DNA from: AC-32 sp963821495
Lineage (GTDB): Bacteria; Actinomycetota; Thermoleophilia; Gaiellales; Gaiellaceae
Assembly (NCBI GenBank): GCA_963821495.1
Contig: CAWGEA010000003.1
Coordinates: 62,001 to 126,000, forward strand
Direction of reading: 5' to 3'
Length of the DNA: 64,000 nt
Below are positions 16,214-25,458 of this stretch, in pieces. How positions within the stretch are numbered: position 1 is the first letter of the stretch; the number at the start of each line of letters is the position of its first letter. The notes under the pieces are model-generated. The model did no database searches, was not told the origin of the DNA, and saw only the letters and a list, made by a program, of their open reading frames with translations. The position numbers were made by a program, and so were the translations under genes.

Positions 16214-17193
16214 CGCGAAGGCGCCAGGCTCTGCACGGGCTGCCGCTCGCGGTACCACGCGATCGTGCGGGCGAGCCCCTCGTCCAGGTCGACGCGCGGC
16301 TCCCACTCGAGCAGCTTCTGCGCCTTGTCCACGTTGGGGATGCGCATCTCGACGTCGGTGTAGTGCAGCGGCCGGAAGACGATCTCCGACTCCGAGCCCG
16401 CGAGCCGCTTGATCCGCGATGCGAGGTCGTACACGGTCACCACCGAGCGCGGGTTGCCGACGTTGAACACCTGCCCGACGGCCTCCTCGCGCTCGAGCAT
16501 CGCGAGCAGTGCCTCGACCACGTCGTCGACGTAGCACCAGGCGCGGATCTGCGAGCCGTCGCCGTGGATCACCAGGTCGTCCCCCGCGAGCGCCCGCACC
16601 GTGAAGTGGTGGATCGCGCCGCTGCCGACCTGTCCGGGGCCGTAGACGTTGAACGGCCGGATCGACGTCGCCGGCAGCTTGTGCTCGTCGAAGTAGGAGT
16701 GCGCGAGGTACTCGCCGGCGAGCTTCGAGACCGCGTACGTCCAGCGCGCCTCGCCGACCGAGCCCTGCGAGGTGACGTGCGTCTCCTCGACCTTGTAGGC
16801 GTGCGTGCCGAAGACCTCGCTCGTCGAGAAGTCGATCAACCGCTCGATCGTGCCCGCCTCGTGCGCGGCCTCGAGCACGTTCGAGGTGCCGATCAGGTTC
16901 ACGCGCATGGTGCGCACGGGGCTCTTCAGCACCGTGTCGACCCCGGCGATCGCAGCGAGGTGGACGACGTGGGTGGCCCGCGTGGTCAGCTCGCGCAACA
17001 GCGGCAGGTCGAGCACATCGCCCTGCACGAAACGCAGGTTGTCGTGCTCGGCGAGGTCGGTCCCCGTGAGCGAGTCGCGGTGGAGGTTGTCGAGCACGAC
17101 GATCTCGTTCTCGGCGACGAGGCGGCGCGCGAGCGCGGTGCCGATGAAGCCCGCGCCACCCGTCATCAGGATCTTTTTCCCGCTCAGAGCCAC
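16210..17193 (-). CDS. NAD-dependent epimerase/dehydratase (UDP-glucose 4-epimerase-like SDR)
   Basis: 327 residues. MALSGKKILMTGGAGFIGTA gives the TGGxGFIG nucleotide site; Tyr-x3-Lys is in YAVSKLAGEYLAHSYF; RPFNVYGPGQVG and RAWCYVDDVVEALLAMLE are standard for sugar-nucleotide epimerases or decarboxylases. Acts on an NDP-sugar in the cytoplasm. Divergent from the flippase gene, 44 bases apart, so the two likely share a promoter region. Confidence 0.92.
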   Translation of the reverse strand: MALSGKKILMTGGAGFIGTALARRLVAENEIVVLDNLHRDSLTGTDLAEHDNLRFVQGDVLDLPLLRELTTRATHVVHLAAIAGVDTVLKSPVRTMRVNLIGTSNVLEAAHEAGTIERLIDFSTSEVFGTHAYKVEETHVTSQGSVGEARWTYAVSKLAGEYLAHSYFDEHKLPATSIRPFNVYGPGQVGSGAIHHFTVRALAGDDLVIHGDGSQIRAWCYVDDVVEALLAMLEREEAVGQVFNVGNPRSVVTVYDLASRIKRLAGSESEIVFRPLHYTDVEMRIPNVDKAQKLLEWEPRVDLDEGLARTIAWYRERQPVQSLAPSR

Positions 17194-17237
17194 GATCGCG
17201 GAGTCTACCGACGGCCTGTTCCAGCAAACTGACAGCC

Positions 17238-18674
17238 GTGATCGCGCAGCAGCTCGGGCGACTCGCCAAGCATTCCGCCATCTACGGCCTCGGCGCCGTC
17301 GTCTCGCGGCTGATCGGCGTCTTCCTGCTGCCGATCGTGACGCGCTACCTGACGCGCGGGGACGTCGGTGCCGTCGACACGCTGATCTCGCTCACGGTCG
17401 TGCTCGTGATCGTGCTGCGGATGGGCATCTCGATGGCGTTCTTCCGCTTCTACTTCGACGCCGAGGACGACGCGGGCCGGACGACCGTCGTGCGTACGTC
17501 GTTCTGGTTCACGATGGCGATGGCGACGCTCGGGCTGGTCGTCGGCTCGGCGCTCGCGTCGGAGATCTCCCAGCTCCTGTTCACCACGGACTCGCGCGCG
17601 AACCTCGTGCGCGCCGCCCTCGTCCTGCTCTGGGCGCAGATGAACTACGAGCAGCTGACCTCGCTCTTCCGCGTGGAGGAGCGCTCGGTCTCCTACGTGG
17701 CCGCGACGCTCGCCAACGTGATCATCACCGTCGTCGCCACGATCCTGCTCGTCGCAGTCTGGCACGAAGGCGCGATCGGCGTGATCGTCGGCAACTTCAC
17801 CGGCACGCTCGCCGTCTACTTCGTCCTGCTCGCGTATCGGCGCTTCCAGCTCGGGCTCGAGTTCGACCGGGAGCTGTTCCGCCGGATGCAGAGCTTCGGC
17901 CTGCCGCTCGTGCCGTCCGGCCTCGCCCTGTGGGTGATCGACCTCTCCGACCGCTTCTTCCTCGTGCGGATGAAAGGGCTCGCCGAGAACGGCCTCTACT
18001 CCGTCGGCGTCCGCATCTCGACCGCGCTCCTCCTGCTGCTGATCGCCCTGCGCACCGCGTGGCCGGCCTTCGCCTTCTCGATCAAGGACGACGACGAGGC
18101 CAAGCAGACGTACGGCTTCGTGTTGACCTACGTGCTCTACGCCTGCTGCTGGCTGTCCCTGACGCTCTCGCTGCTCGCGCCCTGGCTCGTCCGGCTGCTG
18201 ACGACGCCGAGGTTCTACCCCTCGGCCGAGGTCGTGCCGCTGCTCGTCTTCGGCGGGACGGCGTTCATCGGGTTCAACGTGATGTCGATCGGGATCGGAC
18301 GGGCGAAGAAGACGCAGTTCAACTGGGTGATCACCGGCGGCGCGGCGCTGGTGAACATCGGGCTCAACTTCCTCCTGATTCCGCCCTACGGGATGATCGG
18401 CGCGGCGATCTCGACGCTCGTCGCGTACGTCGTGATGTTCCTCGGCATGACCATACGGGCGCAGCAGGTCTTCCCGGTGCCGTATCAGTGGCGCCGGATC
18501 GCGCTTGCGGTCGCAGCGGCCGTCGCGCTAACGGTGCTCGGGAAGAGCCTCGACGTCCCGCTGGCCGGCGCCGTCCTGCTCAGCGCCGTCTACCCGCTGA
18601 TCCTGCTGCCGCTCGGGTTCTACCTGCCGGTCGAGCTGCGACGGATCCGCGCGCTCGTCTCGCCGGCCCGGTAG
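17238..18674 (+). CDS. Polysaccharide flippase (Wzx/MOP superfamily)
   Basis: 478 residues from GTG 17238, with about 12-14 membrane segments. The N-terminus AKHSAIYGLGAVVSRLIGVF and LLPIVTRYLTRGDVGAVDTL is typical of RfbX/MurJ-like polysaccharide flippases. It should translocate a lipid-linked oligosaccharide across the cytoplasmic membrane. The O-antigen ligase-like gene on the opposite strand overlaps its last 147 bases, so flippase and polymerase/ligase are encoded tail to tail. Confidence 0.92.
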   Translation: MIAQQLGRLAKHSAIYGLGAVVSRLIGVFLLPIVTRYLTRGDVGAVDTLISLTVVLVIVLRMGISMAFFRFYFDAEDDAGRTTVVRTSFWFTMAMATLGLVVGSALASEISQLLFTTDSRANLVRAALVLLWAQMNYEQLTSLFRVEERSVSYVAATLANVIITVVATILLVAVWHEGAIGVIVGNFTGTLAVYFVLLAYRRFQLGLEFDRELFRRMQSFGLPLVPSGLALWVIDLSDRFFLVRMKGLAENGLYSVGVRISTALLLLLIALRTAWPAFAFSIKDDDEAKQTYGFVLTYVLYACCWLSLTLSLLAPWLVRLLTTPRFYPSAEVVPLLVFGGTAFIGFNVMSIGIGRAKKTQFNWVITGGAALVNIGLNFLLIPPYGMIGAAISTLVAYVVMFLGMTIRAQQVFPVPYQWRRIALAVAAAVALTVLGKSLDVPLAGAVLLSAVYPLILLPLGFYLPVELRRIRALVSPAR

Positions 18675-20081
18675 CGCGGCGGCGAGGCCGATCGCGCCCC
18701 AGACCGTCGGGTCCTCGAAGAACGCGTTGTAGAAGAGGCTGTGCACCGCGATCGCGGTCAGGACCAAGCCGAAGGCGAGCGCGGCGAGGCCCGGTAGGTC
18801 GCGCGCGAAGCGACGGAAGGCGAGGGCCAGGGCGGCGAAGAGCAGCCACGCGTAGAGCGCGAAGCCGGGGAGCCCCGTCTCGGCCGCGACGGTGACGGGG
18901 GTCGTGTGCGAGGCGGCCGCGTTCGGCTCCCTCCCCCTCAGGTTCGTGAGCTCGGCGTAGGCATGCTTGAAGCCGCCGACGCCGACGCCGACGACCGGGT
19001 GGTGCACGGCGATGTGCGCTCCCTTGCGCACGAGCTTGCCGCGGCCACTCGTCGCGCTCTTGCCGTTCCCGCTGCCGAAGACGTCGTGCCGCACGCTCGG
19101 CACCGCGAGCGCACCGGCGACCACGACCACCGCCACGACGGCGGCGAGCGCGATCCCGCGGCGGCCCCAGGCGAAGACGGCGGCGACGACCACCCCGACG
19201 GCCAGCGCCGCGAAGCTCGACTGCGAGTAGGAGAAGTAGAGGCCGGCCCAGATCACGGCGATCGCGGCGGTCGCCCCGTACAGCAGCCGCCGGTCGCGCG
19301 CGAAGAGCACGGCGACGAGGCACGCCAGGATCGCGACGACGAGGAAGCGCCCGTAGATCGACGGGTCCCAGAAGACCGAGTTGACGCGGTAGAACGGCGC
19401 GTAGGCGTTCGAGACGAGCAGCTTCGGGTTCCAGAAGACGTCCCGCGTCTCGTACTGGTAGATCCCGATCAGCGCGAAGACGACGGCCATCGCGGTCAGC
19501 TCCGCGAGCAGACCCAGGGTGATCAGCCGGCTCCAGCGCAGCCGGGCGAGCGCTATCGCGAGCAGGCCGAACGGGAAAAAGAAGAAGAGCAGCTCGATCG
19601 CGCCCTGGCGCACGTCGCCGGTCCACAGGATCGAGAGGCCGGTCCAGCCGACGAAGGCCGCGAGCGGCCAGGCGACCGGCCCCAGCTCTCGCGCCCGGCC
19701 ATCTCCGTCGACAAGCTCCCACGCGAGCAGCAGCGCGGCCGCCGCGACGACGGCGTACATCGGCACGAGCAGGTTCGCCTCGGTCGAGCCGACGGTCACG
19801 TGAACGCGAGCCGCGACGCAGGCGAGGGCGGCAAACGGAAGCAGGTACGGCCAGCGGTGGAAGAGCGCCGCGCCTCCGGCCGCGAGCAGCAGGCCGAGTA
19901 CGGCTGCTGCCGCGAGCAGCGGCCGGTGGCCGTGGGGCGCAAGGTAGAGCGCGAGCACTAGCGCGCCGAGTGCCCAAACGCCGAGCGCCGCGAGCCGCTG
20001 CACGCGCGAGGGCGCGACGAGCAGCACCGCCACCCCGGCCGCGCCGAGCACGCCTCCCGCCCGCGCGAGCTCGGAGGTCAC
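18528..20081 (-). CDS. O-antigen ligase/polymerase family membrane protein
   Basis: 517 residues, about 11-12 membrane segments. The large extracytoplasmic loop carries AHIAVHHPVVGVGVGGFKHA followed by AASHTTPVTVAAETGLPGFA, corresponding to the G-x-G and H-N/T-x-x-L-x-x-x-x-E-x-G-x-x-G signatures of the Wzy_C/WaaL family. It joins lipid-linked glycan to its acceptor or polymerises repeats. The recognisable protein ends near the LAAALPGRR residues. The last 40 or so residues are polar low-complexity sequence read from the antisense of the flippase gene, so an ancestral stop appears to have been lost. Confidence 0.88.
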   Translation of the reverse strand: MTSELARAGGVLGAAGVAVLLVAPSRVQRLAALGVWALGALVLALYLAPHGHRPLLAAAAVLGLLLAAGGAALFHRWPYLLPFAALACVAARVHVTVGSTEANLLVPMYAVVAAAALLLAWELVDGDGRARELGPVAWPLAAFVGWTGLSILWTGDVRQGAIELLFFFFPFGLLAIALARLRWSRLITLGLLAELTAMAVVFALIGIYQYETRDVFWNPKLLVSNAYAPFYRVNSVFWDPSIYGRFLVVAILACLVAVLFARDRRLLYGATAAIAVIWAGLYFSYSQSSFAALAVGVVVAAVFAWGRRGIALAAVVAVVVVAGALAVPSVRHDVFGSGNGKSATSGRGKLVRKGAHIAVHHPVVGVGVGGFKHAYAELTNLRGREPNAAASHTTPVTVAAETGLPGFALYAWLLFAALALAFRRFARDLPGLAALAFGLVLTAIAVHSLFYNAFFEDPTVWGAIGLAAALPGRRDERADPSQLDRQVEPERQQDQRVDGAEQDGAGQRDVEALPEHR

Positions 20082-21001
20082 GGCGTGACCACCACGACCG
20101 CCCTCGCCACGTGGCCGTTGGCTGCCACGCGCAGCACATAGCGGCCCGGCTTCGGAGCGCGCAGGATCAGCAGGCGCCCGCTGCGGCGCGCGTGCAGCGA
20201 GCCGAGGTGGACTGTGTAGCGCTTCGCGCTCGTGATCACTCGGAAGCCGAAGCGGGTGCCGGTCTTGGCGCGCACGAGCCCCGGCCGCACCTCGATGTAC
20301 CGCGCGATGACGGTAAGCGCGCGGCTCGGCGGGCCGAGGTTCGTGGCGCGGTCGAGCGCGCGGAGACGGATGCGGTGCGGCCCGGGCTTCAATGCGCGTC
20401 CACCGTGCCCACGCGGCCAGTCCAACTTGCCGCGACGCACGAAGCGGAAGGTCGGGCCGGCCCGCTTGTCGCCGTCGACGTAGAGGATCACCCGGGACGG
20501 CTCGTTCGTCCGGTACGTGATCCGGACAAGGTCGTGGACGAAGTCACCGTCGGGCGAGAAGACACGCGGCCGCACCGAGACAAGCCGGACGAACGGCGGG
20601 GTCGCGTCCATCCGGATCGGGTTCGGCAACAGGATCGTGCGGTGCTCGCGAGCGAGATGGACTCGCGGTCGGTAGGTGCCGTCGGGGACGGCCTCATGGG
20701 CGTCGTTGCGGCCGTCCCAGGTGAACTGCTGCGTGCCGCGCCGCGCCGACTTGTCCCGCGCTAGCGTCCGGATGACCCCGCCGCTCCCGTTCACTATCTG
20801 GACGGTCAGGCGGTCGGGCTTGCGCAGCAGGAAGCCGATTCCGGCCGTGTCGTTCGAGAAGGAATCGGGTGCCACGACCTTGCTGACGTGCGTGTCCGAG
20901 ATCGGGCTGCGCTCGAGCTTCAGGCTCTCGGTGACCGCGAACGCCGCGGCCGTGCAGCCGAGGAGCGCCAGCACAACCAGCGTCGGCAGGACACGCGTCA
21001 C
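20078..21001 (-). CDS. Secreted protein with FlgD-like Ig domains
   Basis: 307 residues with an N-terminal signal/anchor (LPTLVVLALLGCTAAAFAV). Two FlgD/CHU_C-like beta-sandwich units follow: QQFTWDGRNDAHEAVPDGTY (about residues 90-110) and a second one introduced by VRPRVFSPDGDFVHDLVRIT, which carries the SPDGD loop also seen at 14645-16213 and 40955-42739. Probably a cell-surface structural or assembly protein. Overlaps the O-antigen ligase gene by ATGA, so the two are translated together. Confidence 0.72.
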   Translation of the reverse strand: MTRVLPTLVVLALLGCTAAAFAVTESLKLERSPISDTHVSKVVAPDSFSNDTAGIGFLLRKPDRLTVQIVNGSGGVIRTLARDKSARRGTQQFTWDGRNDAHEAVPDGTYRPRVHLAREHRTILLPNPIRMDATPPFVRLVSVRPRVFSPDGDFVHDLVRITYRTNEPSRVILYVDGDKRAGPTFRFVRRGKLDWPRGHGGRALKPGPHRIRLRALDRATNLGPPSRALTVIARYIEVRPGLVRAKTGTRFGFRVITSAKRYTVHLGSLHARRSGRLLILRAPKPGRYVLRVAANGHVARAVVVVTP

Positions 21002-21024
21002 GAGAACGGCGAGTCTAGTCGGAA

Positions 21025-21909
21025 CTAGGCGACGGTCTCGACGCTACGGCGCCGCCCGGAGCGGGCGACGTACGCCCACGTGGCGAAGCCGGCGAGCGAG
21101 GCCGCCGCGGCGGCGACGAGGACGGCGTTCGCGTGCGGGAAGTCGAGCAGCTTGATCCCGCTCAGCAGCAGCACCGAGGCGAGCCCGACCCGCAGCACCC
21201 GCTCGGGCATCCTCAACGTGAAGTGGCTGGAGATCAGGACGCCCGGGATCGACCCGAGGAGGAGCCACCCGACCGCCCCCATGTCGACGTTGCCCGCGAT
21301 GAAGTGACCCGTGCCCGCGACCCAGAGCAGCGCGGCCGCGTGGAAGATGTCGGTCCCGACGATCTTGGCCGCCCGCAGCGGGAACACGATCAGCATCGTC
21401 AGGCCGAAGAAGACGCCGGTTCCGACAGACGTGAGGCCGACGATGAAGCCGCCGAAGAAGCCGATCGCGATCGCGGCGAGCCGGTCGCGCCTCGTCAGCA
21501 GGAACGGCGCGTCGCTGCGCTCCTCGTAGTGGACGAAGCTCTTCGCGAACAGGCCGGCCGCGCCGAGCAGCAGCGCGACTCCCAGCACCCTGGCCATCGT
21601 GGACTGGGCGCCGTCGCCGTACGCGCTCTCGAGGCGGCTCGCGACCCAGACGCCCACGAGCGACATCGGCGCGCTCGCGAGGAACATCCACCCGCTCAGC
21701 CGCGCGTGAACCGTCCCGAGCCGCCGGTGCCGCGCCGCGCCGACGCTCTTGAAGATCGCGCCGTGCAGGATGTCGGTCCCGATCGCGACCGTCGGGTTGA
21801 AGCCGAAGACGATCACGAGCAGCGGCGTCATCAGCGAGCCGCCGCCCATGCCGGTCAGCCCGACGAGCCCGCCGACCAGGAGGCCGCTGAGGACGAGCTG
21901 CCAGCTCAT
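21025..21909 (-). CDS. TauE/SafE family (sulfite/sulfonate exporter)
   Basis: 294 residues, eight membrane segments, with the TauE motif repeated at the N-terminus of each half: GLVGLTGMGGGSLMTPLLV and GFIVGLTSVGTGVFFGLTML. The family exports sulfite, sulfoacetate or other organosulfur anions. As last gene of the sulfate-assimilation operon, starting with an ATGA overlap behind DUF202, it may release surplus sulfite or the sulfonate made by ComA. Confidence 0.92.
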   Translation of the reverse strand: MSWQLVLSGLLVGGLVGLTGMGGGSLMTPLLVIVFGFNPTVAIGTDILHGAIFKSVGAARHRRLGTVHARLSGWMFLASAPMSLVGVWVASRLESAYGDGAQSTMARVLGVALLLGAAGLFAKSFVHYEERSDAPFLLTRRDRLAAIAIGFFGGFIVGLTSVGTGVFFGLTMLIVFPLRAAKIVGTDIFHAAALLWVAGTGHFIAGNVDMGAVGWLLLGSIPGVLISSHFTLRMPERVLRVGLASVLLLSGIKLLDFPHANAVLVAAAAASLAGFATWAYVARSGRRRSVETVA

Positions 21910-22256
21910 CGCCCGGCCAGGACGAGGGCGAGGGTCGCGACTCCGAGGATGATCCCGCAGGCGGCGAAGACGAGCGCGGCGCGATCGGCGAGCGGAGCGT
22001 AGTCACCTCGCGCGAGGGCCTCGTCGACCTGCTTCTGGCGCACGTAGCCGTACCCGATGAACCCGAGCCCCACGGCCGCGAAGGCCACCCCGAGGGCCTC
22101 GAACGGCCAGGCCGCGCCCCCCGAGAGCTCGGGCGCGATCCGGCCTGCCCCGAAGCTGACCGCAAAGGCCGTCAGCCCGGTGCGCCACCAGGCGAGGTAG
22201 GTGCGCTCGTTCGCGAGGCGGGTGCGGCGGGTGGCGTCCCGGGCGTCCTCGGTCAC
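21906..22256 (-). CDS. DUF202 family small membrane protein
   Basis: 116 residues from GTG 22256. RTRLANERTYLAWWRTGLTA is the DUF202 (YidH-like) N-terminal signature, followed by three hydrophobic segments. Function unknown in the family. A CTG at 22271, overlapping the sulfate adenylyltransferase stop as CTGA and in frame, would add five residues and may be the true start. Placed between sat and the TauE exporter, it is probably part of the membrane side of the sulfur operon. Confidence 0.82.
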   Translation of the reverse strand: MTEDARDATRRTRLANERTYLAWWRTGLTAFAVSFGAGRIAPELSGGAAWPFEALGVAFAAVGLGFIGYGYVRQKQVDEALARGDYAPLADRAALVFAACGIILGVATLALVLAGR

Positions 22257-22267
22257 GGCGACGAGGG

Positions 22268-23404
22268 TCAGCTCCGATACGCCTGGATCAGGACCTCGGC
22301 GACCTCGGGCCGCGAGAATTCGGCCGGCGGCAGCTGGCCGTCGGCGAGCAGCTCGCGCACCTTCGTGCCGGAGAGGAAGACGTGGTCGTCGCCGCCGTGC
22401 GGGCAGGTCTTCGGCGTCGCCATCTGGCCGCAGACGCGGCAGAAGAAGGCGTGCTCGAAGAACATCGGCTCGATGTCGAGCTCGTGCGGCTCGAACTCGT
22501 CGAAGATCAGCTGCGCGTCGTAGGTGCCGTAGTAGTCGCCGACACCGGCGTGGTCGCGGCCGACGATGAAGTGCGAGCAGCCGTAGTTCTTGCGGCAGAT
22601 CGCGTGCCAGATCGCCTCGCGCGGGCCGGCATAGCGCATCGCCGCCGGGAACGCGGAGACCAGCACGCGGTCGGCCGGGTAGTAGTTGTCGACCAGCACG
22701 CGGTAGCACTCGACGCGCGTCTCCGCGGGGACGTCGTCCGACTTCGTCTCACCCACCAGCGGGTGGATCAGCAGGCCGTCGACGGTCTCGAGCGCCCCCT
22801 TCGTCAGGTACTCGTGCGCGCGGTGGATCGGGTTGCGCGTCTGGAAGCCGACGACGCGCCGCCAGCCCCGCTCGGCGAAGGTCGCGCGCGTCTGCGCGGG
22901 ATCCCGCGCGAGCTCCGGAAACGCGGACTCGGCGCGCTCGAAGACGGTCACGCGGCCGGCGAGGTAGAGCGGCTTCTGCTCGTAGAGCCGCTTCACGCCC
23001 GGATGCGCGTCGTCGGTGGTGCGGAAGCAGCGGTCGGCCTCGCGCTCCTTGTCGTACTCGTAGGCGCCCTCGACGTCGAGCACCGCGAGCGGCGTGCCCG
23101 AGCTGTTGGTCAGCGCGACCTGGTCGTCGTCGGGCTCGCGGTCGACCGCGAGGCAGACCGGCAGCGCCCAGGGCAGGCCGTTGGCCAGGCGCAGCTCGTC
23201 GACCACACGCTCGTAGTCGTGCTGGGCCATGAAGCCCTCGAGCGGCGAGAGCGCGCCGCTGGCGAGCATGTCGAGATCCGACAGCTCGCGCGACGTGAGC
23301 TGGAGCTGCTCGAGCTTCTCGATCCCGTCCGGCCGACCGCCGGTGCGGTCGACCAGCTTGCCGCCGTGCGGCGGAATCAGGTGGGTCTTCTCGGCGACGG
23401 TCAC
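22268..23404 (-). CDS. sat: Sulfate adenylyltransferase (ATP sulfurylase)
   Basis: 378 residues from GTG 23404. Converts ATP and sulfate to adenylyl sulfate (APS) and pyrophosphate. The active-site signatures are intact: FQTRNPIHRAHEYLTKGALE (Q-x-R-N-P-x-H-x-x-H) and VGRDHAGVGDYYGTYDAQ (G-R-D-H-A). A zinc-ribbon-like CRVCGQMATPKTCPHGG is present near residue 335, as in single-domain archaeal/bacterial Sat. There is no fused APS kinase. GTGA overlap with cysC indicates translational coupling. Confidence 0.96.
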   Translation of the reverse strand: MTVAEKTHLIPPHGGKLVDRTGGRPDGIEKLEQLQLTSRELSDLDMLASGALSPLEGFMAQHDYERVVDELRLANGLPWALPVCLAVDREPDDDQVALTNSSGTPLAVLDVEGAYEYDKEREADRCFRTTDDAHPGVKRLYEQKPLYLAGRVTVFERAESAFPELARDPAQTRATFAERGWRRVVGFQTRNPIHRAHEYLTKGALETVDGLLIHPLVGETKSDDVPAETRVECYRVLVDNYYPADRVLVSAFPAAMRYAGPREAIWHAICRKNYGCSHFIVGRDHAGVGDYYGTYDAQLIFDEFEPHELDIEPMFFEHAFFCRVCGQMATPKTCPHGGDDHVFLSGTKVRELLADGQLPPAEFSRPEVAEVLIQAYRS

Positions 23405-24000
23405 GCCGTCACCTCGGCCGGGACCAGCCCGAGCTCCTCGAGCTTCGCGACGACGAGGGCGGCGCTCTCCTCCGGCTCGTGCTCCTCGGTGTCGATCACG
23501 AGCTCCGGGCTCGACGGCTCCTCGTACGGATCGGAGACGCCGGTGAACTCCTTGATCTCGCCCTTGAAGGCCTTCTCGTACAACCCCTTCACGTCCCGCT
23601 TCGCGCACTCGTCGACCGAGGCCTTCACGTAGACCTCGACGAACGTGCCTACGGGCTCGACCCAGTCACGCGCCTGCTGGCGCGTCGCCTCGTACGGCGA
23701 AATCGCGGCCGTGATCACGGCGCCGCCCTGGCGGGTCAGCCGCGAGGCGACCCAGCCGACGCGCTCGATGTGCGTGTCGCGGTCCTCTTTCGAGAAGCCG
23801 AGGCCCTTCGAGAGGTGCATCCGCACGTTGTCGCCGTCGAGGTACTCGACGACGAGGCCGCGCCGGTCGAGCTCGGGCCCGACGAGGTGCGCGATCGTGG
23901 TCTTCCCCGAGCCCGAGAGCCCGGTGAACCAGAGCGTGAAGCCGCCGGGCCGGACGTGAGTGGTCTCCGGATGCTCGGCGGCGTAGATGTGGTCGGTCAT
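23401..24000 (-). CDS. cysC: Adenylylsulfate kinase
   Basis: 199 residues from ATG 24000. Phosphorylates APS to PAPS. P-loop LWFTGLSGSGKTTIAHLVG near residue 25, then YLDGDNVRMHLSKGLGFSKE (APS-binding DGDNVR and GLGFS-x-x-D) and ISPYEATRQQARDWV; all are CysC hallmarks. It sits between sat and cysH with four-base overlaps on both sides. Confidence 0.96.
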   Translation of the reverse strand: MTDHIYAAEHPETTHVRPGGFTLWFTGLSGSGKTTIAHLVGPELDRRGLVVEYLDGDNVRMHLSKGLGFSKEDRDTHIERVGWVASRLTRQGGAVITAAISPYEATRQQARDWVEPVGTFVEVYVKASVDECAKRDVKGLYEKAFKGEIKEFTGVSDPYEEPSSPELVIDTEEHEPEESAALVVAKLEELGLVPAEVTA

Positions 24001-24695
24001 GTGCCTCCTAGCGGGGTTTCCAGGTGGATGCCGCATTCGAGCTTGTCGGAGCCTGCCCAGCGGCCTGCGCGCTCCTCCTCGTCGGGGTTGATCGGCCGCG
24101 TGCACGGGATGCACCCGATCGAGCGGAAGCCGACGTCGTGGAGCGGGTTGTACGGGATCTCGTTGACGGTGATGTAGGCCCAGACGCGTTGCTCGTCCCA
24201 GTCGGCGAGCGGGTGCAGCTTCCAGACCTCGTAGCGCTCCGACCATTGAACCTTCGGCGTCGTCGCACGGCTCGGCGACTGGTCGCGCCGGATCCCTGAG
24301 ATCCACGCGTCGTAGGGCTCAAGCGCCTTCAGCAGCGGCTCGACCTTCCTGACGTGGCAGCAGCGGTCGGGGTCGGTCTCCCAGAGGTTCGGGCCCTCGC
24401 GCCGGTGCTGCTCGGCGACCGTGATCAGCGGTGGCGGGGCCAGCAGCCGGATGTCGTAGCGCTCCACCAGCCGGTCGCGCGTCTCGTAGCTCTCGCGAAA
24501 GAAGAGGTGCGTGTCGAGCTCGATCACCGGGATGTCGAGCTCGAGCCGAGAGACCATGTGCACGAGCACCGACGACTGCTTCTGCCACGAGCACGTCAGG
24601 CAGAGACGGTCGCCGAACTCGTCGTAGGCCCAGCGGAGGACGTCCTCCGCCGGCATCGTCTCGACGTCAGGGAGCTGCAGGCTCGGCGTCGCCAA
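23997..24695 (-). CDS. cysH: Adenylylsulfate/PAPS reductase, Fe-S type
   Basis: 232 residues. Reduces activated sulfate to sulfite with thioredoxin. SWQKQSSVLVHM is the PP-loop-like pyrophosphate site. Cys112-Cys113 (RCCHVRK) and Cys195/Cys198 (IGCIPCTR) form the [4Fe-4S] set that marks APS reductases, and Cys221 in ECGIH is the catalytic thiol. The Fe-S set predicts APS rather than PAPS as substrate even though cysC is adjacent. It overlaps cysC by ATGA and starts inside the end of the comA gene (29-base overlap). Confidence 0.95.
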   Translation of the reverse strand: MATPSLQLPDVETMPAEDVLRWAYDEFGDRLCLTCSWQKQSSVLVHMVSRLELDIPVIELDTHLFFRESYETRDRLVERYDIRLLAPPPLITVAEQHRREGPNLWETDPDRCCHVRKVEPLLKALEPYDAWISGIRRDQSPSRATTPKVQWSERYEVWKLHPLADWDEQRVWAYITVNEIPYNPLHDVGFRSIGCIPCTRPINPDEEERAGRWAGSDKLECGIHLETPLGGT

Positions 24696-25458
24696 GCAGA
24701 ACCTCCTTCAGCGTGTCGCCGCGCAAGCCCAGGCGCAGCGTCTCGAGCGGGATCACTTCCTCCGGCGGGATGTTGCCGAGGTTCACGTTCGGGCCGAACT
24801 GCTTCACGAACCAGGCCTGGCTCGCCTTGCTGGGGGCCTCGAAGATCAGCTCGCCGGGCTCGATCTCGTGGACGATCTCGTCGACGAGGCCGGTGCGCAT
24901 CTCGCCGGTCGGGCGGTAGATCCCGGCGGTGCCGCCCTCGCGGCCCTCGGTGATCACCTTCCAGGCGCCGGCCTCGAGCTCTTCCTTGATCCACTCGACC
25001 CACTGGTAGGGCGCGAAGACGATCTCCTCGTCCTTCGAGCCGACCTCCGAGAGGACGGTGAAGTCGCGCCCGAAGTCGGCGATCAGCTCGAGCTTGCGGT
25101 CGCGCGGGATGTCGAGCGTGCCGTCCGAGATCTCCACGTGCGAGAAGCGCTGCTCGACCAGCCAGGCCTTGAACTCGTCCAGCTTCCCGCGCGCGTAGAC
25201 GGCCTCGAAGAGCGTGCCGCCGCAGACCACAGGTGTCTCGAAACTGCGGTAGAGCGCGATCTTCTTCTCGAGGTTGTTGGTGACGTACGAGGTCCCCCAG
25301 CCGAGCTTGACGATGTCGACGTACTGGCCGGCGGTGTCGAACAGGCCCTCGATCTCGCGCAGGTTCATCCCCTTGTCGATGACGTGCGTGAGCCCCTCGG
25401 CGCGCGGCTTGCCGGGGCGCGCGGGCAGGTCGAGGAAGCCGTCCTCAAAGGCGGGCAT
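24667..25458 (-). CDS. comA: Phosphosulfolactate synthase (ComA family)
   Basis: 263 residues, full length for the ComA family (TIM barrel). DLPARPGKPRAEGLTHVIDK, YVDIVKLGWGTSYVTNNLEK, VCGGTLFEAVYARGKLDEF, HVEISDGTLDIPRDRKLELI and NVNLGNIPPEEVIPLETLRL match the family along its whole length. ComA adds sulfite to phosphoenolpyruvate to give (2R)-O-phospho-3-sulfolactate, known from coenzyme M synthesis and Bacillus spore sulfolactate. Plant HSA32 is a homologue of less clear role. Here it overlaps cysH, which produces the sulfite, while no sulfite reductase is present in the operon. No comB or comC lies in the window. Confidence 0.88.
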   Translation of the reverse strand: MPAFEDGFLDLPARPGKPRAEGLTHVIDKGMNLREIEGLFDTAGQYVDIVKLGWGTSYVTNNLEKKIALYRSFETPVVCGGTLFEAVYARGKLDEFKAWLVEQRFSHVEISDGTLDIPRDRKLELIADFGRDFTVLSEVGSKDEEIVFAPYQWVEWIKEELEAGAWKVITEGREGGTAGIYRPTGEMRTGLVDEIVHEIEPGELIFEAPSKASQAWFVKQFGPNVNLGNIPPEEVIPLETLRLGLRGDTLKEVLLGDAEPAAP

